Part shown: one piece after another, positions 1-5,878 of the stretch
Layout of the letters: every line of letters begins with the position of its first letter
How positions within the stretch are numbered: the first letter of the stretch is position 1
NCBI GenBank assembly: GCA_021845155.1
Contig: JAKBSB010000033.1
Location: 1-10,394 of the forward strand
DNA length: 10,394 bases
Source of the DNA: Thermoplasmata archaeon
GTDB lineage: Archaea > Thermoplasmatota > Thermoplasmata > Thermoplasmatales > Thermoplasmataceae
Direction: 5' to 3'
Program-made: the position numbers and the translations under genes
Notes under the pieces: generated by a model
Told to the model about the DNA's origin: nothing
Seen by the model: only the letters and a program-made list of their open reading frames with translations
Database searches by the model: none

Positions 1-334
1 ATTTTATCATATTTTTTATAATGTTTGGGTTGTGCGAAAAATCAGCGTCCATTACCACAACATAATCATTTTCCGCCTGTCTCATGCCCTCAAGTTCGGC
101 AGATACCAGTCCTCTTTCATTCTTTCTTACAAAGAATTTCACATCGGGGAACATCTCAATTAACTGATTGGTCCCGTCTTTTGAGTCGTCATCGACAACA
201 TAAATTGAATGAAGTTCCAGATCCCTTAGTTGCGGAAGCAGGTCAAGCAAATTGTGATATTCATTGTAAGTCGGTATTACTATGCCAACAGTTGATTCCC
301 TAAACATACTTTCAGGTTTCATGAGATCTACCAT
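1..334 (-). CDS. Family 2 glycosyltransferase, Dpm1-like (N-terminal part, cut by window edge)
   Basis: Reading the minus strand from ATG at 334 gives 111 codons with no stop before the window edge. The fragment carries the hallmarks of a GT-A glycosyltransferase of the dolichol-phosphate mannosyltransferase type. These are VIPTYNE (residues 19-25), the nucleotide-binding VVDDDSKDGT (48-57), an RKNERGLVSA segment (near 72-81) matching the family's arginine/glycine loop, and the metal-binding VVMDADFSHNP (about 92-102). Such enzymes move a sugar from a nucleotide donor onto a polyprenyl phosphate at the cytoplasmic face of the membrane. The ATG at 322 (residue 5) is an alternative start; a GGAGAA at 344-349 favours 334. 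An in-frame stop at 404-406 limits any extension. The C-terminus, and so the presence of membrane helices, is not visible. Sugar and acceptor cannot be named. Confidence 0.88.
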   Translation of the reverse strand, partial: MVDLMKPESMFRESTVGIVIPTYNEYHNLLDLLPQLRDLELHSIYVVDDDSKDGTNQLIEMFPDVKFFVRKNERGLVSAELEGMRQAENDYVVVMDADFSHNPNIIKNMIK

Positions 335-368
335 TTTGCTTTCTTCTCCACACACTTGATCCCACTGA

Positions 369-378
369 GTATATTTTC
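369..378 (-). promoter_or_regulatory. Candidate TATA box for the glycosyltransferase
   Basis: On the minus strand the region reads GAAAATATACT, an A-rich BRE-like stretch followed by ATATA. It lies about 26 bases before a start site near 347, which would leave a leader of roughly a dozen bases before ATG 334. It is one of several A/T-rich candidates in this spacer, so confidence is modest. Confidence 0.35.
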
Positions 379-710
379 TATACCGGGATTTTCAAGCCTG
401 ATCATTTTACTTAAATGATTAATTTGTATTTAATAGTAACTAATGTGAGAATTTTTTATTTTCACAGTTTTTTAATTTTTCACTGAAAATAAGAGGGAAT
501 CCAAACGTCGGACGGAGTCTAACAAACCTTTCTATTTATTAAATGTTTCTTGTACTTTGTTGGGACAAATTCCGGATTTTATATTTCCCTGCGTGTGGAT
601 CTTACAATTTTTCCTGCATTTCTGAGAAGGTATAAGCTTTTGTGGTCTTTGACAAAATTTTTATTTTTGCCTTTGTAACGAGATAAATTATGCGAAATAA
701 ATTCTGACTA

Positions 711-721
711 AAGTTATTATG
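711..721 (+). promoter_or_regulatory. Candidate TATA box for dCMP deaminase, suggesting a leaderless transcript
   Basis: AAGTTATTATG is centred about 27 bases before the ATG at 744, the distance expected if transcription begins at or next to the start codon. No Shine-Dalgarno sequence precedes that ATG, which fits a leaderless message. A second A/T element, ATAAATTA at about 683-690, is an alternative giving a leader of roughly 30 bases. Confidence 0.4.
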
Positions 722-743
722 CCTCATTTTGATTATTGTAACG

Positions 744-1253
744 ATGGAACCAAGACCTACGTGGGATCAATATTTCATGAGAATGTCATATCTTGCTGCC
801 AGCCGGGCCAATTGCACCCGGAGAAAAGTTGGAGCAGTGATCGTGAAAGACAAGCATGTCATAGCGACCGGGTACAATGGACCGCCATCAAACACCGTTC
901 ATTGTGATGTTGTAGGTTGCATAAGGGATGATCTGGATATACCTTCAGGGGAGAGGCATGAACTTTGCAGAGGCCTTCATGCGGAACAGAATGCCATAAT
1001 TCAGGCTGCATTAAATGGGGTAAGTACCAGGGATTCGATTATATATGTTACAACTCATCCCTGCGTTGTGTGCTCAAAAATGATAATGAACGCGCAGATT
1101 AAGGAGATAATTTATGCTGATGGGTATCCAGATGAACTTGCTGAACTCATGCTCCTGGAAAGTGATATCACGAAGCGAAGATTTTCCCTTCCGGAAAACG
1201 AGGTAAAGACAATGCTCGGGGAATATTACCATCAAGGTCCAGGAAATGACTAA
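744..1253 (+). CDS. Deoxycytidylate (dCMP) deaminase, ComEB-like
   Basis: This 169-residue protein belongs to the zinc-dependent cytidine/deoxycytidylate deaminase superfamily. dCMP deaminases convert dCMP to dUMP in the cytoplasm, feeding thymidylate synthesis. The active site is plain: H79-A-E81, with the catalytic glutamate, and P106-C107-x2-C110 as the remaining zinc ligands. Upstream are [10 protein letters not shown] (28-37) and GYNGPPSN (43-50). Extra cysteines C54, C59 and C75, with [18 protein letters not shown] around 67-83, are typical of the archaeal/ComEB form. I place the start at ATG 744 because the protein then begins [11 protein letters not shown], as in relatives, and the TATA spacing fits. 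TTG 729 in frame is less likely. The DedA gene follows after 42 bases with its own promoter signals. Deamination of free dCMP rather than another cytosine compound is inferred from family membership. Confidence 0.9.
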   Translation: MEPRPTWDQYFMRMSYLAASRANCTRRKVGAVIVKDKHVIATGYNGPPSNTVHCDVVGCIRDDLDIPSGERHELCRGLHAEQNAIIQAALNGVSTRDSIIYVTTHPCVVCSKMIMNAQIKEIIYADGYPDELAELMLLESDITKRRFSLPENEVKTMLGEYYHQGPGND

Positions 1254-1255
1254 TC

Positions 1256-1290
1256 TTTATAATCTGGCTTTTTATACCGTTCTAAAGAGG
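1256..1290 (+). promoter_or_regulatory. Promoter and ribosome binding site of the DedA gene
   Basis: Two TATA-like elements lie just after the deaminase stop: TTTATAAT at 1256-1263 and TTTTTATA at 1269-1276. The first would start transcription near 1284, keeping the AAGAGG at 1285-1290 as a Shine-Dalgarno five bases before ATG 1296. The second would give an almost leaderless message. Both could be used. Confidence 0.45.
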
Positions 1291-1295
1291 AATCA

Positions 1296-1943
1296 ATGTC
1301 AATAACTGTTGCCGTTATAAACGATATGACTGCCATAATCCAGACTATTGGGTATCCGGGAATTTTTTTCCTGATGGTGCTTGAGGGTATGTTGCTCCCA
1401 ATTCCATCTGAAGTCGTGATGGTTTTCGGAGGCTATCTCCTGTACAAAAATGATCTGTCAGGGATAGGGTTTTTACCGGGTTTTGGTGTTCTGCTAATTA
1501 TTGGCACAATTGGAAACCTGGTTGGAGCCCTCATTGCTTATTATTTGGGTGATAAAGGCGGTATACCCCTCATAATGAAGTATGGCAAATATGTTATGCT
1601 GGATGAAAATTCCATAAATACAACACACAGATGGTTCAGGAAATATGGTGATATTTCGGTCTTCGCCACGCGACTGGTGCCTATTTTCAGAACATTCATA
1701 TCAATTCCTGCAGGTATAGCAAAAATGAAACTGAGTTATTTCATCCTTTTTACCATATCAGGAATGGTTATATGGGACACTATTCTAATTTACATCGGCA
1801 TAAGGCTTGGACCAAACTGGAAAACAATGCTTTCCTATTCTGATTTACTTACTTATATCGCCGCGGCAGCAATAGTCCTGCTTCTGGTATATTGGATTTA
1901 TATGACCATGAAGAAAAGGAAGTTAGCAGTGCAGGCCAGGTAA
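1296..1943 (+). CDS. DedA-family integral membrane protein, probable polyprenyl-phosphate flippase
   Basis: This 215-residue protein is hydrophobic throughout and ends in a basic cytoplasmic-type tail, KKRKLAVQAR. DedA hallmarks are clear. There is a first re-entrant segment with E30 and LLPIPSE (33-39). A glycine-rich helix carries GNLVG (73-77). The signature ATRLVPIFRTF (124-134) and IPAGIAKMK (137-145) forms the second re-entrant loop, with R126 and R132. Hydrophobic spans sit at about 13-30, 36-50, 62-84, 147-169 and 184-203. Family members are linked to recycling of undecaprenyl-phosphate carriers and to membrane homeostasis. In archaea the equivalent carrier is a dolichol-type phosphate, so that role is inferred here. 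Length is normal for the family. The gene may be transcribed alone or with the deaminase. Confidence 0.9.
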   Translation: MSITVAVINDMTAIIQTIGYPGIFFLMVLEGMLLPIPSEVVMVFGGYLLYKNDLSGIGFLPGFGVLLIIGTIGNLVGALIAYYLGDKGGIPLIMKYGKYVMLDENSINTTHRWFRKYGDISVFATRLVPIFRTFISIPAGIAKMKLSYFILFTISGMVIWDTILIYIGIRLGPNWKTMLSYSDLLTYIAAAAIVLLLVYWIYMTMKKRKLAVQAR

Positions 1944-2037
1944 AGGTCTGGTTTGTAAATGAGTTTGGGTTTATAATTCCAGTTTATCATGAATTTATTT
2001 ATTTTGGCATCCTGGGCATTTGACGATCACATGATGT

Positions 2038-2054
2038 CCTTTTTTCTGGCTTTT
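2038..2054 (+). terminator. T-tract terminator after the DedA gene
   Basis: CCTTTTTTCTGGCTTTT on the plus strand, about 95-110 bases after the DedA stop, is the T-rich signal archaeal RNA polymerase uses for intrinsic termination. No strong hairpin precedes it, as is usual in archaea. Confidence 0.4.
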
Positions 2055-2148
2055 AACGATGACCAAAAAGAAAAATGCTTGATTTAGAACCTGATTGAAC
2101 AATAATAGATATATGACTAATCCTACTCAGTATAAAAACCAACATTTG

Positions 2149-2165
2149 AAAGAAAAATAAAAATT
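2149..2165 (-). terminator. T-tract terminator of the sdh operon
   Basis: On the minus strand this reads as TTTTTATTTTTCTTT flanked by A/T bases, beginning about 20 bases after the stop codon of the last sdh gene. It is the natural intrinsic terminator for the operon. A second minus-strand T-rich patch at about 2064-2075 may act as backup. Confidence 0.5.
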
Positions 2166-2183
2166 ATTTGGGGATATTTGAGT

Positions 2184-2351
2184 TTAGGCCAAAAACGAAG
2201 ATAGGAATACCAGGAAACCAACTATGGCCAATATTTCCACACCATACATGGGTATTTTAAGGAAGTATAGTAGCAACCCCCCCAGTTCGATAAGAAATAG
2301 CCCAAGAGCAAAGAGTGGATATCTGTACCTGCTTTTCAACACGTGTTTCAA
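2184..2351 (-). CDS. Small two-helix membrane protein, probable fourth succinate dehydrogenase subunit (sdhD position)
   Basis: A 55-codon frame follows sdhC by 11 bases. It starts with TTG at 2351-2349, read as methionine; an upstream in-frame TGA at 2360-2358 excludes a longer start. A strong Shine-Dalgarno, GAGGTGA (2364-2358), overlaps the sdhC stop and sits six bases before the TTG. The product begins with a basic stretch, KHVLKSRYRYP. It then has two hydrophobic spans, about residues 13-30 (LFALGLFLIELGGLLLY) and 38-54 (GVEILAIVGFLVFLSSF), joined by a short loop LKIPMY. This suits a small membrane anchor packed beside SdhC. No His or Cys that could clearly bind heme is present apart from H3, so a structural role is more likely than electron transfer. 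I recognise no named family. The function is inferred from position and topology. Confidence 0.72.
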   Translation of the reverse strand: MKHVLKSRYRYPLFALGLFLIELGGLLLYFLKIPMYGVEILAIVGFLVFLSSFLA

Positions 2352-2357
2352 ATCATT

Positions 2358-2364
2358 TCACCTC
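2358..2364 (-). promoter_or_regulatory. Shine-Dalgarno deciding the TTG start of the small sdh gene
   Basis: GAGGTGA on the minus strand matches the archaeal 16S 3' end complement (GGAGGTGATC) over seven bases and lies six bases before TTG 2351. It includes the last bases of the sdhC stop codon, implying translational coupling. A nearby ATG (2357-2355) leads to an immediate stop and is not usable. Confidence 0.65.
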
Positions 2365-3109
2365 ACAGCACCATGTGCAGGTTCGGAATTATTCCTGCAG
2401 CCACTGCCCTTATATACAGATCAACGAAAACGAACATTGCAAGACTCGTCCATGCCAGTGCCTCGTGATGCCTGTTGAATATGGACTGAAACCTGAATAC
2501 CTTTCCACCGCTCTTGTGGGCGGTTGTGCAACTGAAACAGTCCATTCTCCCTCCAACCAGATGCCTTATTGAATGGCATGAAAATGTATAAATTGTTACT
2601 GCTATGGCATTTATCAGTATTATTATGCCCCCAATTGAAAGTATTATTGATCCTGCACTGTAAGTCAATGAAACATAGAAATCGTAAAAGAAGAAAGGCA
2701 GAATGGCTACTGCAATGTACATGAAATATCTGTGGAAGTTCTCAACACGGAAAAACCTTGTTTCACCGGTATATGCCCTTCCGACTTTATCCTGTCTCGA
2801 ATTCAGCTCACAGGCGACCGGGTGATCGAAGAGATGCCTGTGGTAATCCTTCCTGTATGCATAACAGGTAAGCCTGAACAGACCCACAAATGGGATGACA
2901 AGAACTGTAGGTGAATACCATGGATCCGTTAAACCGTATTTTGACACGGCGTCAGAAACGGAACCCTGGAAAAGACCCAGAAGGAAAATTCCAAGCACCA
3001 GAATTAGGACGAAAGACCAGAACCTCCAGTTCAGTTCGGTAAATTCCACCGGTATGAGTTTTGTCTTTGCAGCGTTAGGATGCTGATTGCTCGTATTATT
3101 TTCCATCAT
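2363..3109 (-). CDS. sdhC: Succinate dehydrogenase membrane anchor subunit, five-helix type
   Basis: This 248-residue membrane protein carries electrons from the iron-sulfur subunit to quinone. Hydrophobic spans lie at about 31-49, 66-83, 127-147, 152-176 and 216-240, giving five helices. Classical SdhC and SdhD have three each. Polar signatures are LTCYAYRKDYHRHL (80-93), P97-x2-C100, YTGETRFF (113-120), NFHRYF (124-129) and SCHSIRHLVGGR (177-188). This order matches my memory of the large anchor of mycobacterial Sdh1-type enzymes, for which a membrane-embedded Rieske-type cluster has been reported. Possible cofactor ligands are C82, H90, H92, C100, H126, C178, H179 and H183. A C191-x2-C194 pair is an extra feature. 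The gene starts one base after the sdhB stop, with GAGAGGT as ribosome binding site. ATG 3106 is an alternative start. Identity rests on context plus these motifs. Confidence 0.87.
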   Translation of the reverse strand: MMENNTSNQHPNAAKTKLIPVEFTELNWRFWSFVLILVLGIFLLGLFQGSVSDAVSKYGLTDPWYSPTVLVIPFVGLFRLTCYAYRKDYHRHLFDHPVACELNSRQDKVGRAYTGETRFFRVENFHRYFMYIAVAILPFFFYDFYVSLTYSAGSIILSIGGIIILINAIAVTIYTFSCHSIRHLVGGRMDCFSCTTAHKSGGKVFRFQSIFNRHHEALAWTSLAMFVFVDLYIRAVAAGIIPNLHMVL

Positions 3110-3110
3110 T

Positions 3111-3863
3111 TCAATTACCTCTCTTTTTAGTCTTTCTTCCTATTATTAGCCTTGCAATGGGATCATATGTGACATCAACAGCCCTCTCTTTCTCCGGAAT
3201 TATGGCGTTGTCCGTGATTGGGATATGCTCCGGGCAGGTTTCCTGGCAGCATTTTGTTATGTTGCAGTATCCAATTCCTGCCTCTTCGTTAAGAAATCTG
3301 GCCCTGTTAAGGTCGTCCAGAGGATGCATATCCAGTGATGCAGCCCTGACCATGTGCCTTGGCCCGAAATAGTCCGTTTCCTCATAATGCTCGCGCATAA
3401 CATGGCATACATCCTGGCACAGGAAACATTCTATGCAGCGTTTGAATTCTTTTGATCTCTCTATATCGACCTGCTGCATCCTCCATGGGTCCTTGAGTCC
3501 TTCCTTTGGTTTAAAAGCTGGAACCCTTTTGATACTCTTCCAGTTTGCCCCCACGTCCGTTACAAGATCTTTAATGAGAGGATATGCCTTCATGGGGCCC
3601 ACGCTAACGTTGTCGCCAAGTGTTTCAACTCTTGTCTTGCACATAAGTGACGGCTTGCCGTTGATTTCAGCTGAGCATGACCCACAGTGGGCAGCCTTAC
3701 AGTTCCACCTGACAGCCAGTGTTGTGTCAATGTTCTCCTCAACATACCTTACAGCATCGAGTACCACCATTCCATCTACGTACGGAATGGTGTATTCCAC
3801 AAACTTCCCTTCTTTTTCAGTCTCAGGATCATGCCTGAAGATAGATAATTTTACATCTTTCAT
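3111..3863 (-). CDS. sdhB: Succinate dehydrogenase iron-sulfur subunit
   Basis: SdhB relays electrons from FAD in SdhA to the membrane quinone site through three iron-sulfur clusters on the cytoplasmic side. All ligand sets are present in the 250 residues. The plant-type [2Fe-2S] site is C55, C60, C63 and C75, with WNCKAAHCGSCS and SLMC. C143-x2-C146-x2-C149-x3-C153 and C200-x5-C206-x3-C210-P together hold a [4Fe-4S] and a [3Fe-4S] cluster. The position that would make the third cluster cubane (three after C200) is Thr203, so the ordinary [3Fe-4S] is expected. A non-canonical extra Cys205 lies beside ligand C206. The start ATG overlaps the sdhA stop in an ATGA, so translation is coupled. The sdhC start follows the stop by one base. 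Length is typical. Confidence 0.97.
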   Translation of the reverse strand: MKDVKLSIFRHDPETEKEGKFVEYTIPYVDGMVVLDAVRYVEENIDTTLAVRWNCKAAHCGSCSAEINGKPSLMCKTRVETLGDNVSVGPMKAYPLIKDLVTDVGANWKSIKRVPAFKPKEGLKDPWRMQQVDIERSKEFKRCIECFLCQDVCHVMREHYEETDYFGPRHMVRAASLDMHPLDDLNRARFLNEEAGIGYCNITKCCQETCPEHIPITDNAIIPEKERAVDVTYDPIARLIIGRKTKKRGN

Positions 3864-5578
3864 GAATACACCTCTGTTTTTACATACTGGGCCAGTTCAG
3901 GAGGAGTAGGCTGGACGGGAATATAATCAAACTTCATGTTCTCCCCGTCCCTGTTTATTACGATATTTTTTAACCAGTCTCTGCTCTTCTTTGGATAGTC
4001 GCTTCTTGCATGTGCACCCCTGCTTTCCTTTCTTAGAAGTGCAGATCTCACAATTGCTTCAGAAACGATGAGCATGCTCTTCAGTTCCATGCATGCAAGC
4101 AGGCCGTGATTGTAACGCCTTCCCCCCGGGACACCAAGTGAAGAATACTGTTTTTTGAGTTCAAGGATTCTTTCAAGAGCCTTGTTCAGATGTTCCTCAT
4201 CTCTTATTATTCCCACATTATCGCTCATTGCAGTTGTAAGCTGGTCCATGATTGAGTAAGGATTGGTACCCTTCTCCTTCAGGAATGAAAGAACATAAGA
4301 TATCTGGGCCTGAACTTCATCTTCAGGTATCTCCTTTAGATTCTCTTTTTTAGCAAATTCCGCAGCGCTGTCTCCGGATCTCTTGCCGAATACAAGTATG
4401 TCAGCCAGGGAATTACCTCCAAGCCGGTTAGCGCCATGCAGTCCACAAGCAACTTCTCCCGCAGCAAAAAGACCTTTTACTGAGCTCATGCATGTTTCAG
4501 GATCGAACCTTATACCTCCCATCTGGTAATGCGTTGTAGGTGCTACCTCCATTTTTTCCTTGGTGATATCAACGCCTGCAAATTCAAGGAACTGCATGTA
4601 CATATGAGGCAGTTTCTCCTTGATATACTGTGGACTCTTGTGTGATATATCCAGGTAGACTCCTCCATGCTCTGTACCTCTTCCTGCCTGAATTTCGGCA
4701 TAGTTTGCCCGTGCAACAACATCCCTTGCGTCGAGCTCCTTCTTTTCCGGAGAATATCTTAGCATGTATCTTTCCATTTTATTGTTGTAAAGAATACCAC
4801 CATCGCCCCTGACACCTTCTGTAACAAGCAAACCCCTAACTCCAGGGGGATAGACCATGCCGGTGGGATGGAACTGGAACATTTCCATGTCCATCAGTGT
4901 GGCCCCTATCTCATATGCAAGTTTAATGCCATCTCCGGTTGATTCCCATGAATTGGAAGTGACTTTGTATACTTTTCCTGCTCCTCCGGTAGCTATAACG
5001 ACTGCTTTTGCACTTATGGCATAAAACTCACCTGTATTCATCTTTATGCCGATAGCGCCAGTTACCCTGTCTCCGTCTTTTACAAGTTGTGTTATATAGA
5101 GTTCGTCAATTACATCCACATCCCTGTGCAGAACCTGATCCTGCAGGGTCCTGATAAGCTCAAGACCTGTTCTGTCCCCTACATGGCAAAGTCTCCTGTA
5201 AGTGTGTCCACCAAATGCTCTCTGGAGTATTCTCCCGTCCGGGGTCCTGTCGAAGAGAGCCCCCCATTTCTCAAGTTCAAAAACTCTTTCGGGGACCTCC
5301 TTGGCCAGAATCTCGGCTACGCGCCAGTTTGAAAGATAAACTCCCTCCTCCATAACATCTCCGAAATGAACCTGCCAGTTGTCCTTTGGGTCCACATTAC
5401 CCAGTGAGGCCGCGATCCCCCCTTCGGCCATAACTGTATGTGCTTTTCCAATCAGTGACTTTGATACCACCGTTGTTTTCAGACCTGCATCCGCTGCTGA
5501 AATTGCAGCCCTCAGGCCAGCACCTCCAGCACCGATGACAAGCACGTCTGTTTTAATTTTATTATAAGATTCACTCAT
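3860..5578 (-). CDS. sdhA: Succinate dehydrogenase flavoprotein subunit
   Basis: SdhA oxidises succinate to fumarate in the TCA cycle, passing electrons to FAD. The 572 residues (from ATG 5578) show the FAD-binding GAGGAG (16-21) and GKAHTVMAEGGI, with H47 as the probable covalent FAD attachment site, equal to E. coli H45. Substrate and proton-relay residues follow: QFHPTG (H237), LDARDV (R285), HYQMGGI (H350) and LHGANRLGG (H381, R385). Length is typical. A GTG three codons upstream (5587) is an alternative start, but ATG gives the usual N-terminus leading straight into the dinucleotide fold. It heads the operon sdhABC plus a small gene, with a TATA box 60 bases upstream. The covalent FAD histidine and the context favour succinate dehydrogenase over a soluble fumarate reductase or aspartate oxidase. 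Confidence 0.97.
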   Translation of the reverse strand: MSESYNKIKTDVLVIGAGGAGLRAAISAADAGLKTTVVSKSLIGKAHTVMAEGGIAASLGNVDPKDNWQVHFGDVMEEGVYLSNWRVAEILAKEVPERVFELEKWGALFDRTPDGRILQRAFGGHTYRRLCHVGDRTGLELIRTLQDQVLHRDVDVIDELYITQLVKDGDRVTGAIGIKMNTGEFYAISAKAVVIATGGAGKVYKVTSNSWESTGDGIKLAYEIGATLMDMEMFQFHPTGMVYPPGVRGLLVTEGVRGDGGILYNNKMERYMLRYSPEKKELDARDVVARANYAEIQAGRGTEHGGVYLDISHKSPQYIKEKLPHMYMQFLEFAGVDITKEKMEVAPTTHYQMGGIRFDPETCMSSVKGLFAAGEVACGLHGANRLGGNSLADILVFGKRSGDSAAEFAKKENLKEIPEDEVQAQISYVLSFLKEKGTNPYSIMDQLTTAMSDNVGIIRDEEHLNKALERILELKKQYSSLGVPGGRRYNHGLLACMELKSMLIVSEAIVRSALLRKESRGAHARSDYPKKSRDWLKNIVINRDGENMKFDYIPVQPTPPELAQYVKTEVYS

Positions 5579-5633
5579 GTTAACCACACTATCTTTGAAA
5601 TATCAGACTGCTCTGGTTTAATCGCTTACTCAG

Positions 5634-5640
5634 TTATAAA
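5634..5640 (-). promoter_or_regulatory. TATA box of the sdh operon
   Basis: TTTATAA on the minus strand, preceded by an A-rich BRE-like stretch (AAAAAA), predicts transcription from about 5611 and a leader near 30 bases. A weaker ATATTT at about 5600-5606 could instead give a leaderless sdhA message. Confidence 0.5.
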
Positions 5641-5817
5641 TTTTTTACAACTATCCATTGTTAGCAATAAAAAGGAAATTAAGGCGATCTGTTATCAGAA
5701 TTTTTTGCGCAGCATATACTCCCATTCTGGTAAACAAGGGGTTAATTGTCATATTCCCGGGAAAATTTTCAAACACACATTATTTTCCAAAATTAATCAC
5801 CCGTGTTTCTGAAAATG

Positions 5818-5826
5818 TTTTTATAC
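5818..5826 (+). promoter_or_regulatory. TATA box of the hsp20 operon
   Basis: TTTTTATAC preceded by the purine-rich GAAAATG (BRE-like, 5811-5817) predicts transcription starting near 5848-5850. That point lies inside the inverted repeat at 5843-5865, so a bound repressor would block RNA polymerase recruitment or start-site melting. Confidence 0.6.
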
Positions 5827-5842
5827 TAAATAGAGATATGTG

Positions 5843-5865
5843 GTTGTCAACTATTGGTTGACAAC
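5843..5865 (+). promoter_or_regulatory. Candidate heat-shock operator: inverted repeat over the hsp20 start site
   Basis: GTTGTCAAC, five bases (TATTG), then GTTGACAAC: the arms are perfect 9-bp inverted copies, and each arm is itself a GTTG-N-CAAC pseudo-palindrome. The inner core TCAAC-N5-GTTGA has the same spacing and nearly the same half-sites as the CTAAC-N5-GTTAG site I recall for the Archaeoglobus heat-shock regulator HSR1. Position over the predicted start site, ahead of hsp20 and an ArsR-like regulator gene, supports autorepression. A transcript hairpin is an alternative but would need transcription to start before 5843. Confidence 0.65.
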
Positions 5866-5878
5866 TGAAGTGATGTAT

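Larger units (their letters stand above)
335..743. other. Divergent AT-rich intergenic region
   Basis: About 409 bases separate the leftward glycosyltransferase from the rightward dCMP deaminase. No convincing coding frame, tRNA or rRNA is visible. The stretch must hold the promoters of both genes. It is strongly AT-rich except for a small GC-richer island at 493-528. A short palindrome, TTTTCA-C-TGAAAA, lies at 477-489, with a related TTTTCACAG at about 459-467. I see no longer repeats. Confidence 0.6.
1944..2183. other. Convergent intergenic region
   Basis: These 240 bases lie between the ends of the DedA gene and the leftward sdh operon. They hold T-tracts serving both strands and a good TATA-like TTTATAAT at 1970-1977. 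A 32-codon frame (1989-2087, +) has no Shine-Dalgarno and is not supported as a gene. Nothing else is recognisable. Confidence 0.55.
5588..5878. other. Divergent control region between sdhA and hsp20
   Basis: About 290 bases hold the sdh promoter on the left, the hsp20 promoter and operator on the right, and two overlapping 10-bp perfect palindromes in between (TTCCCGGGAA at 5754-5763 and GAAAATTTTC at 5761-5770). Frames crossing it lack ribosome binding sites and overlap the hsp20 control elements, so I do not call a gene here. Confidence 0.6.

Noticed and set aside
335..743. CRISPR, tRNA or mobile-element remnant in the long intergenic region
   Set aside because: No regularly spaced repeats, cloverleaf arms, terminal inverted repeats or transposase fragments are visible.
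719..907. 62-codon frame starting ATG 719 ahead of dCMP deaminase
   Set aside because: It overlaps the deaminase coding sequence in another frame, shows no family motifs and sits on the probable promoter.
2224..2572. Two overlapping plus-strand frames opposite the end of sdhC and the small sdh gene
   Set aside because: They have no ribosome binding site or domain, and the opposite strand carries continuous, motif-bearing coding sequence.
3433..3909. 158-codon plus-strand frame opposite sdhB
   Set aside because: It lies wholly across the well-supported sdhB gene and the sdhA-sdhB junction, and has low-complexity Ser/Leu composition typical of an antisense shadow.
5658..5861. 67-codon plus-strand frame in the sdhA-hsp20 spacer
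   Set aside because: It has no ribosome binding site, runs through the hsp20 promoter and operator, and has no recognisable protein features.
5843..5865. RNA thermometer hairpin reading of the hsp20 inverted repeat
   Set aside because: The predicted start falls inside the repeat, so the transcript would carry only part of the stem, and the Shine-Dalgarno at 5867-5874 would not be sequestered. A DNA operator explains it better.
5840..5878. Longer Hsp20 start at ATG 5840
   Set aside because: It begins before the transcription start predicted from the TATA box at 5818-5826 and would translate the operator palindrome. ATG 5879 has a Shine-Dalgarno and gives the usual basic N-terminus.
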